Assembly: GCA_021785795.1 (NCBI GenBank)
Contig: JAJYEK010000218.1
Span: forward strand, 1 to 5,517
Length of the DNA: 5,517 bases
DNA from: Pseudomonadota bacterium
GTDB lineage: Bacteria > Pseudomonadota > Gammaproteobacteria > Acidiferrobacterales > UBA6901
Direction of reading: 5' to 3'
Shown: positions 1 through 4,656 of the stretch, piece by piece
How positions within the stretch are numbered: position 1 is the first letter of the stretch
How the letters are laid out: every line of letters begins with the position of its first letter
Translations under genes and position numbers: made by a program
The notes under the pieces: generated by a model
What the model was told of the DNA's origin: nothing
Seen by the model: only the letters and a program-made list of their open reading frames with translations
Databases searched by the model: none

Positions 1-436
1 CATTGGCGACCACCGCGATGAGGTTCTGGTAGGGGTTCGCCTGCGTGCCGCTGCCCAACTGGCCTGTTCCGGCGGCCGTATAATTGGCGGGCGGGGCCAC
101 ATAGATCGTCGTGCTGCACGAAGGAGTCGCGAGGCTCACGCCGACGCTGGCCGACGCCGAAGCGATGAAACTCTGATCCTCGGAGGCACCCGAAAAATTC
201 GGAATCGAGGGATCGGCACCCACGGCGAAGGACGCCGTGCTGACACTGGCGCCACTGCTGCCACTGCTGCTGCCTCCGACCGCTACACTGCCACCGCTGC
301 TCCCATTGCTGCTGACGGCGGCGGCACCGGCACCGGAACCACCCGAACATCCCGTCAGCAGAACCAGAACCAGGGCCACGGTGCTCGCTGCACAAAGCCC
401 CTGGCCCTTCCTTCTCTTCCCGCTCTCCCTATTCAT
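1..436 (-). CDS. Secreted lipoprotein, N-terminal part (probable parallel beta-helix / DUF1565-like), cut by window edge
   Basis: Open from an ATG at 436 to the window edge, giving 145 residues without a stop; the C-terminus lies outside. The N-terminus is a lipoprotein signal peptide: a basic n-region (K7, R8, R9, K10), a hydrophobic core at about 18-27 and a lipobox L27-T28-G29-C30. Lipidation is expected at C30, and Ser at +2 suggests outer-membrane sorting rather than inner-membrane retention. Residues 31-64 are a Ser/Gly/Ala-rich low-complexity linker. Residues about 109-145 contain TIYV, then GSGTQANPYQNL; this resembles the 'YV...G.D...GT...NP(F/Y).(T/N)(I/L)..A' start of DUF1565 and pectate-lyase-like right-handed beta-helix proteins. 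That assignment is inferred from pattern memory. The ATG has no clear Shine-Dalgarno sequence, but the next in-frame start would destroy the signal peptide. The gene is divergent from proS. Catalytic activity, such as a polysaccharide lyase, cannot be judged because the domain is truncated. Confidence 0.8.
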   Translation of the reverse strand, partial: MNRESGKRRKGQGLCAASTVALVLVLLTGCSGGSGAGAAAVSSNGSSGGSVAVGGSSSGSSGASVSTASFAVGADPSIPNFSGASEDQSFIASASASVGVSLATPSCSTTIYVAPPANYTAAGTGQLGSGTQANPYQNLIAVVAN

Positions 437-474
437 CGATGGATGATTGACTCTAGTAGTGTGGGTTCGCCGTG

Positions 475-480
475 ATCATA
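475..480 (-). promoter_or_regulatory. Possible -10 element of the lipoprotein gene
   Basis: On the minus strand this reads TATGAT, one mismatch from the sigma70 consensus TATAAT, and lies 38 bases before the ATG at 436. No good -35 hexamer is found 16-18 bases upstream. This is a weak call from the -10 match and position only. Confidence 0.25.
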
Positions 481-634
481 GACAGCGCGGGAGCACTTCG
501 CATGGAATAACCGATGGTCGGCGGCACAATGAAGATGCGCGGCGCGCGCGTCGATGAGATTGCCACCGATCGATTTTTTTCAGCCGCCCACCACCGCTTG
601 ACCACGAAAGAAAATGACGAGCCCTTCAGTTAAT

Positions 635-652
635 TGCGCAGCTCGCTGCGCA
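635..652. repeat. Perfect 7-bp hairpin with tetraloop
   Basis: TGCGCAG (635-641), loop CTCG, then CTGCGCA (646-652). The arms are fully complementary and GC-rich, so a stable stem-loop would form in either transcript. No U-tract follows directly on either strand, so it is not a standard intrinsic terminator. It could be part of a leader of the lipoprotein transcript, a fragment of a dispersed palindromic repeat, or chance. Confidence 0.5.
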
Positions 653-811
653 CGGGGCATCAGTCGCAGTCGCTGACCGTGCGCGGTGTCGCAGACTTGC
701 CGCATCGGTCGCTCACGCTCCCTGCTGGTCCGCAGATACGGAAGCGGTGGGACAGCGTTCCGCCCAATGGTCAGTGACAGCTGATAGACGGTTGCCGTGC
801 CGGGCTTCAGG

Positions 812-826
812 TGGATCCTGGATCCA
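812..826. repeat. Perfect 15-bp interrupted palindrome TGGATCC-T-GGATCCA
   Basis: The two 7-base arms are exact reverse complements around a single central T. Read differently, it is also a tandem direct repeat of TGGATCC (812-818 and 819-825). The size suits a dimeric repressor site, and it lies about 110 bases upstream of the proposed proS -10 element. Function is unproven. Confidence 0.35.
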
Positions 827-873
827 TTCCAGCCGCACTGTCGGTCGAAACCGCGTTCGCCGCAGATCAAATC

Positions 874-898
874 GCATGCAGTTCGTGCCGGTGCATGC
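874..898. repeat. Inverted repeat GCATGCA-N11-TGCATGC upstream of proS promoter
   Basis: The arms at 874-880 and 892-898 are exact reverse complements, 18 bases (under two helical turns) apart from arm start to arm start. The site is centred about 55 bases upstream of the proposed -10 element of proS, a position that would suit an activator or a distal operator. It could also form a 7-bp stem with an 11-base loop if transcribed. Confidence 0.35.
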
Positions 899-937
899 CC
901 GCACCCGACCGGTCAGCAGAATCCGGAAGGCTTCGGA

Positions 938-943
938 TATACT
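938..943 (+). promoter_or_regulatory. Probable -10 element of proS
   Basis: TATACT matches the sigma70 -10 consensus at five of six bases and stands out in GC-rich surroundings. It predicts transcription starting near 949-951 and a leader of roughly 28 bases before the ATG at 978. The -35 region is poor: nothing close to TTGACA occurs 16-18 bases upstream and there is no TG extension, so the promoter may be weak or activator-dependent. Confidence 0.45.
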
Positions 944-966
944 CTGCTTTCCAGTTTCAGCATTCC

Positions 967-971
967 GGGAG
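967..971 (+). promoter_or_regulatory. Ribosome binding site fixing the proS start
   Basis: GGGAG lies six bases before the ATG at 978. Together with the family-typical N-terminus MRTS it selects 978 over the frame's upstream ATG near 747, which would add 77 residues with no counterpart in E. coli ProRS. Confidence 0.65.
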
Positions 972-977
972 CCTGCC

Positions 978-2705
978 ATGCGCACCTCAGGATTCCTGCT
1001 GTCCACGAACAGAGAAACTCCTGCCGACGCCGAACTCGCCGGTTACCGCCTGATGCTGCGGGCCGGCCTCGTGCGAAGGCTCGCCGCCGGAATGCACGCC
1101 TGGCTACCGTTGGGACTGCGGGTGCTGAGGAAGGCGGAAAACCTGATACGCGAGGAAATGGATCGCATCGGTGCGCAGGAAGTGCTCGTGCCGGCGATCC
1201 AGCCGGCCGAACTGTGGCTGGAATCCGGACGCTGGGAACAGTTCGGTCCGGAACTGCTGCGTCTGCGTGACCGGCACAATCGCGAATTCTGCCTTGCACC
1301 AGCGCACGAGGAAGCCATCACGGGCCTGGTCCGCCACGAGATCAGAAGCTATCGACAGCTCCCCGCGAGTTTCTACCAGATTCAGACGGTATTCCGGGAC
1401 GAAATCCGCCCGCGCTCCGGCATGCTGCGGGCGCGCGAGTCCCTCGTGAAGACCGCCTGCTCGTTCCACAGGGATCCGGTCTCGATGCGGCAGACCTACG
1501 ATACGATGCTGCAGACCTATTCACGAATCTTCACAGGCCTCGGCCTCGAATTCCTGGTGGCCGTGGCCGACAATCGAGTCGTGAGCGGCGGAGCCTCTCA
1601 CGAGTTTCACGTGCCGGCCGACGCTGGCGAGGACACCGTGGCCGTATGCAGCCGCTGCCGCTACGCCGCGAACGCCGAATCGGCTCCTGCCCTGCCGCCG
1701 ATCGGCCGGCGCCCGCTGCCGGGCGCCGCCATGGAGACCGTGGAAACACCGGATCAGCGCTCCATCGACGAAGTGAGCCACTATCTCGGGACGGTACCGC
1801 ACCGGATGCTCAAGACGCTGCTGGTACGGGGTTCGGGCGGAATCATTGCGTTGGTGCTGCGCGGTGATCATGAAGTCAACGCCATCAAAGCGGAGAAACT
1901 GCCGCTGATCGCCAAACCCCTCGTATTCGTCACACCAGAAGAAGTACGGATGGCCGCCGGTTGCAGCGCCGGCTCGGTCGGCCCCGTGGGACTCGACATC
2001 CCCGTCATCGCGGACGAGAGCGCCATACGCCTGGCCGACTTCATCTGCGGTGCCAACCAGGACGGAGCGCACCTTCGTAATGTGAACTGGGGACGCGACC
2101 TGCCCGAGCCGCTCGTCGCCGACATCCGCAATGTCGTGGAGGGCGACCCCTGTCCGCGCAGCGACGGGCGGACAGCGGCCTGTGACGGACAGCTGCACCT
2201 GCAGCGCAGCATCGAAGTGGGACAGATCTTCGAGCTTGGCACCCGCTATAGCGCGGCACTGGGTGCCACCTGTCTCGACGAAAGCGGAAACACCGCAGCC
2301 ATGACGATGGGCTGCTACGAAATCGGAATATCGCGCACCCTTGCAGCTGCCGCTGAGCAGCATCATGACGCCGGCGGAATAGCCTGGCCCCAGGCTATCG
2401 CACCGTTTACGGTCTGCGTGGTGCCGGTCGGTCTGCACCGTTCAGGCCGGGTGCGTGCGGCAGCCGAGCGGCTCTACAGCGACCTGAGCGACGCCGGGAT
2501 CGAAGTTCTTCTCGACGACCGCGACGAGCGTCCCGGCGTGATGTTTGCCGACATGGACCTCATTGGCATCACGCACCGCGTGGTACTCGGTGAACGCAGC
2601 CTTGACCAGGGAACCGTGGAATACAGAAGCCGGCGCACGGGCGAAACCCGCGACATTCCGCTGGCCGAAATCGTGCCGACGCTGCGTGCGCTGCTGGGCA
2701 GCTGA
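978..2705 (+). CDS. proS: Prolyl-tRNA synthetase (long bacterial type, with editing insert); unusual active site
   Basis: Class II synthetase homologue that would charge tRNA-Pro with proline in the cytoplasm. It has 575 aa, against 572 in E. coli, and is co-linear from MRTSGFLLST to the C-terminus. Visible parts: motif 1 region about 42-75; proline-loop region about 105-112; motif 2 from R140 (FRDEIRPR); editing INS domain about 224-410 keeping K279 (the E. coli position needed for Ala-tRNA-Pro editing), the GSVGPV loop and H365; motif 3 at 445-453; anticodon-binding domain about 475-575, with LLDDRDERPGVMFADMDLIG well preserved. Oddities relative to the E. coli sequence as I recall it: T109 of the TXE loop is Ala (APAHEE for GPTHEE); in motif 2 F147, F155, D159 and Y161 become Ser, Ser, Thr and Cys; in motif 3 GCYGIG becomes GCYEIG (E448). 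The frame is intact, so this is not a simple pseudogene. It may be a divergent paralogue, an altered-specificity or drug-tolerant enzyme, or the only ProRS of the cell. Confidence 0.9.
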   Translation: MRTSGFLLSTNRETPADAELAGYRLMLRAGLVRRLAAGMHAWLPLGLRVLRKAENLIREEMDRIGAQEVLVPAIQPAELWLESGRWEQFGPELLRLRDRHNREFCLAPAHEEAITGLVRHEIRSYRQLPASFYQIQTVFRDEIRPRSGMLRARESLVKTACSFHRDPVSMRQTYDTMLQTYSRIFTGLGLEFLVAVADNRVVSGGASHEFHVPADAGEDTVAVCSRCRYAANAESAPALPPIGRRPLPGAAMETVETPDQRSIDEVSHYLGTVPHRMLKTLLVRGSGGIIALVLRGDHEVNAIKAEKLPLIAKPLVFVTPEEVRMAAGCSAGSVGPVGLDIPVIADESAIRLADFICGANQDGAHLRNVNWGRDLPEPLVADIRNVVEGDPCPRSDGRTAACDGQLHLQRSIEVGQIFELGTRYSAALGATCLDESGNTAAMTMGCYEIGISRTLAAAAEQHHDAGGIAWPQAIAPFTVCVVPVGLHRSGRVRAAAERLYSDLSDAGIEVLLDDRDERPGVMFADMDLIGITHRVVLGERSLDQGTVEYRSRRTGETRDIPLAEIVPTLRALLGS

Positions 2706-2709
2706 CGCT

Positions 2710-2723
2710 GGCGCACACGCGCC
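2710..2723. terminator. Possible bidirectional terminator hairpin between convergent genes
   Basis: GGCGC (2710-2714), loop ACAC, then GCGCC (2719-2723) gives a perfect 5-bp GC stem that nearly fills the 18-base gap between the stops of proS and the GGDEF-EAL gene. There is no U-tract on either strand, and a competing small stem (CGCC-TCA-GGCG, 2720-2730) overlaps it. Termination by this hairpin is therefore only a suggestion. Confidence 0.3.
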
Positions 2724-4346
2724 TCAGGCGGTCCGGGCTTCCTTGAACGCTGCCTGTTCGATCACTTCCAGGGGCTTGCCCACGGCAAACCCCTGTGCAT
2801 AGTCGACACCCAGCTCGGCAAGCACCCCGAGAACTTCCGCGTCCTCGACGAATTTGGCGGCCACCGCAATGCCCAGGTCATGAGCCATCGCCACCAGCGA
2901 CTTCACCAAGCCTCGCGTTTCACCATTGCTTATGATCTCGCGCAACAACCCGGCCTCGAGCTTCAACATGCGGGGCGCGAGCTGCTGCAGATAGCGGAAC
3001 GATGCGAGCCCTGCGCCGAAATCGTCCATGATCAGGTCGTGGCCGGCGCCGCGAATCTCGCCGGCGAGCCGGCGGGCGCGACCAAGATCTTCCAGCAGGA
3101 TGCGTTCCGGAATCTCGAACCCCAGCCGCCGTGGATCGACCCCGGCATGTGCTACGGCAGCGCCGACGTGCGCCATGAACCCATTGTCCATCAGGGTCTT
3201 GCGCGAAAGATTCACCGACAGTCTGATCTCCGGATCGTGACTGCCCAGAACCGAAAGCTTGTGCGTCACCTTCCGTATCACCATGCGGTCTATCGGAATG
3301 CTGAGATCAAACTGCTCGGCACTCTCGAGAAACATCCCGGGAGTAATCAGGAGCCCGTCACGGTCTTCCATGCGCAGCAACGCCTCGTAATGATGCGTGA
3401 TGTTGCTACGCAGATCGAGCAGCGGCTGGTACAGAAGCAGAAACTGGTCGGTTTCCAGGGCGCGGCGGATGCGCCCCTCCCAGCCGATCTTTGCCTGCAA
3501 ATGCTCGATTTCGCCGCTCGAGGCGGAATACATCCGCCAGCACCCGCGGCCGCACTGCTTGGCTTCATACATGGCGGCATCCGCAAACATAAGGAGCTCG
3601 TTCGCCGAGGTGGTATGCTCGGGCAGCAGCGCAACCCCGATGCTGGCGGAAATGGCCATATGCTTCCCGCCCACCGACGTCGTCGTGGTGCTGAAAAGCT
3701 TCAACAGCTTGTTGGCCACCTCCGCGACCGCTTCACCCCGCGTCTCCGGCAGCAATACCGCAAATTCATCCCCGCCCCAGCGCGCGATGTAGTCCGTAGA
3801 ACGCAGGCCGCGCTGCAGTGCGTCCGCTGCCAGAAGCAGATAACTGTCGCCGGCGGAGTGTCCGTAGGCGTCGTTTATGTACTTGAGTCTGTCCAGATCG
3901 ATGAACATCATGGCCACCGCGCGCTGGTAGCGTGCCGCGTGATTGGTCCAGCGCTCGAGTTCCTTCTGGAAGCGCCTGCGGTTCAGCAGGCCGGTAAGCG
4001 CATCGTGCTCGGCCATGTGGATGACCATTTCATTCGCCTTATGGGCCTCATCCAGGGCACGCTGCAGAGATTCGGTCTTCTCCGCGACCTGCTGTTCCAG
4101 ACCCTCCGAAAAACGCCGCACCCGCTCCTGGCGCACACCGGCAAATCGGGCAAAGGTACCCAGAAAAAAAGGCGCGGTATCGATCACATAGAGCAATGGA
4201 CTCAGGGCATGTGCACGCACGATCGCCGCCACCCATCCCTGCGACAGCGAAATCTCGCCGGTAACACAGAGAAACGCGACCGAGCCGATCGGGAAACAAA
4301 GCCCGAACAGCGCACCGCAGAGCGTATATTTCGTTGATTCCGACAT
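2724..4346 (-). CDS. Membrane GGDEF-EAL protein: likely diguanylate cyclase with degenerate phosphodiesterase domain
   Basis: A 540-aa c-di-GMP signalling protein. Two hydrophobic segments (about 7-28 and 49-69) form a membrane hairpin around a short periplasmic loop; the Arg-rich stretch after the second (R72, R75, R77, R78) puts the rest in the cytoplasm. Residues about 72-110 look like a coiled-coil signalling helix. The GGDEF domain (about 112-275) has HDALTGLLNRRRF, FIDLDRLKYIND and intact GGDEF at 191-195, so GTP-to-c-di-GMP cyclase activity is expected; R182-S-T-D185, five residues before it, is a canonical inhibitory I-site. The EAL domain (about 285-532) keeps E321 (EAL), N379, E411, D441-D442, K462 and Q518 at the same spacing as the RocR catalytic set. 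However, the AEGVE/AEFVE Glu is K498 (AKFVE), ITE is IPE at 412-414, and KID is KLE at 462-464. Phosphodiesterase activity is therefore probably lost. The start at 4346 is chosen for its ribosome binding site. The gene lies downstream of relA on the same strand. Confidence 0.93.
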   Translation of the reverse strand: MSESTKYTLCGALFGLCFPIGSVAFLCVTGEISLSQGWVAAIVRAHALSPLLYVIDTAPFFLGTFARFAGVRQERVRRFSEGLEQQVAEKTESLQRALDEAHKANEMVIHMAEHDALTGLLNRRRFQKELERWTNHAARYQRAVAMMFIDLDRLKYINDAYGHSAGDSYLLLAADALQRGLRSTDYIARWGGDEFAVLLPETRGEAVAEVANKLLKLFSTTTTSVGGKHMAISASIGVALLPEHTTSANELLMFADAAMYEAKQCGRGCWRMYSASSGEIEHLQAKIGWEGRIRRALETDQFLLLYQPLLDLRSNITHHYEALLRMEDRDGLLITPGMFLESAEQFDLSIPIDRMVIRKVTHKLSVLGSHDPEIRLSVNLSRKTLMDNGFMAHVGAAVAHAGVDPRRLGFEIPERILLEDLGRARRLAGEIRGAGHDLIMDDFGAGLASFRYLQQLAPRMLKLEAGLLREIISNGETRGLVKSLVAMAHDLGIAVAAKFVEDAEVLGVLAELGVDYAQGFAVGKPLEVIEQAAFKEARTA

Positions 4347-4354
4347 CCTGGAAA

Positions 4355-4365
4355 CCTTCTCCTTC
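4355..4365 (-). promoter_or_regulatory. Ribosome binding site of the GGDEF-EAL gene
   Basis: On the minus strand this reads GAAGGAGAAGG, a purine-rich double Shine-Dalgarno. The proximal AAGG ends eight bases before the ATG at 4346, and the distal AAGGAG ends twelve bases before it. It decides the start: the alternative GTG at 4406 has no such site and would translate the G-rich leader. Confidence 0.75.
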
Positions 4366-4373
4366 GTATCGCA

Positions 4374-4388
4374 CCCACCCGCCCGCCC
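4374..4388 (-). promoter_or_regulatory. G-quadruplex motif in the leader of the GGDEF-EAL gene
   Basis: The minus strand, which is the mRNA sense, reads GGGCGGGCGGGTGGG: four G3 tracts separated by single-base loops. Single-base-loop G3 motifs are known to give very stable parallel quadruplexes, especially in RNA. It ends eight bases upstream of the Shine-Dalgarno at 4365, so folding could affect 30S loading. The motif is seen directly; the regulatory effect is inferred. Confidence 0.5.
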
Positions 4389-4475
4389 GCACACCACCCT
4401 GCACACACCATTGAATCATCGGGCGAGGGTATTCTTGCTGTAATCAATAGCAGGCTCGACGACGAAATACAGCTT

Positions 4476-4490
4476 TACTATAGGATAGTA
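4476..4490. promoter_or_regulatory. Perfect inverted repeat in AT-rich promoter-like island
   Basis: TACTAT-AGG-ATAGTA on the plus strand has 6-base arms that are exact reverse complements around three bases. On the minus strand it contains CTATAGT, close to the sigmaS-preferred -10 form CTATACT, and TATAGT as a sigma70-like -10, about 130 bases before the GGDEF-EAL ATG. No strong -35 hexamer is found at 16-18 bases. The overlap of palindrome and possible -10 would fit an operator, but this is inference. Confidence 0.35.
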
Positions 4491-4656
4491 TTTAGCAAAA
4501 ACCATGCCGAAACGCATGCTCTCCGGCCCTGCAGGATTCTTCTGCGCGCCTGCAAGCCGTCCGCTCCGCACGTCGTTCGCAAACCGGATCCACGCGGACC
4601 TGGCCGGCAGTACCCCAAACCGAACACGGTGCAGCACCATGCCCGGACCGGTGGCC

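Larger units (their letters stand above)
437..977. other. Divergent intergenic region, no gene recognised
   Basis: This 541-base stretch separates the lipoprotein gene (minus) from proS (plus). Open frames exist in it, including a minus-strand frame at about 580-870 and an upstream extension of the proS frame from 747. None has a convincing start plus ribosome binding site or a recognisable protein family, and high GC alone would keep such frames open. What can be seen: a CG-alternating patch at about 537-552, a T7 run at 574-580 on the plus strand without a strong preceding stem, three short perfect inverted repeats (635-652, 812-826, 874-898), and the proS promoter and ribosome binding site near 938-971. 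Confidence 0.6.
4347..4656. other. Intergenic region between relA and the GGDEF-EAL gene
   Basis: These 310 bases contain no supportable gene. From the relA stop toward the GGDEF-EAL start they comprise a GC-rich stretch (about 4505-4656), a distinctly AT-rich island (about 4436-4504), a G-rich leader with the quadruplex motif, and the Shine-Dalgarno. No intrinsic terminator with a U-tract follows relA. Read-through from relA is possible, but the AT-rich island suggests that the downstream gene has its own promoter. Confidence 0.6.

Noticed and set aside
237..446. Leu/Pro-rich 69-codon open frame on the plus strand
   Set aside because: It is the antisense reading of the Ser/Gly linker and signal peptide of the lipoprotein; low complexity makes it look hydrophobic.
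560..581. Intrinsic terminator at the T7 run on the plus strand
   Set aside because: The only stem before it is 5 bp (TCGAT/ATCGA) with a loop of about 13 bases, and no plus-strand gene precedes it.
580..870. 96-codon minus-strand open frame in the divergent spacer
   Set aside because: It needs a TTG start without a Shine-Dalgarno, has many Arg residues and no recognisable domain. It is kept only as part of the spacer note.
747..977. 77-residue N-terminal extension of ProRS
   Set aside because: The translation is Arg-rich and has no counterpart in ProRS. The -10 element and Shine-Dalgarno lie inside it, and MRTS at 978 is the family start.
1521..2438. 305-codon open frame on the minus strand inside proS
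   Set aside because: It lies wholly within the conserved proS coding frame, has no recognisable motif and is a typical antisense shadow in GC-rich DNA.
2880..4337. 485-codon open frame on the plus strand, antisense to the GGDEF-EAL gene
   Set aside because: The minus-strand protein has clear conserved domains over the same bases. The plus-strand translation is rich in His, Gln and Arg, resembles no family, and is explained by high-GC codon usage keeping the opposite frame open.
4347..4406. 20-residue longer start for the GGDEF-EAL protein (GTG at 4406)
   Set aside because: It would translate the G-rich leader and the Shine-Dalgarno. The ATG at 4346 has a strong ribosome binding site and gives a sensible membrane-protein N-terminus.
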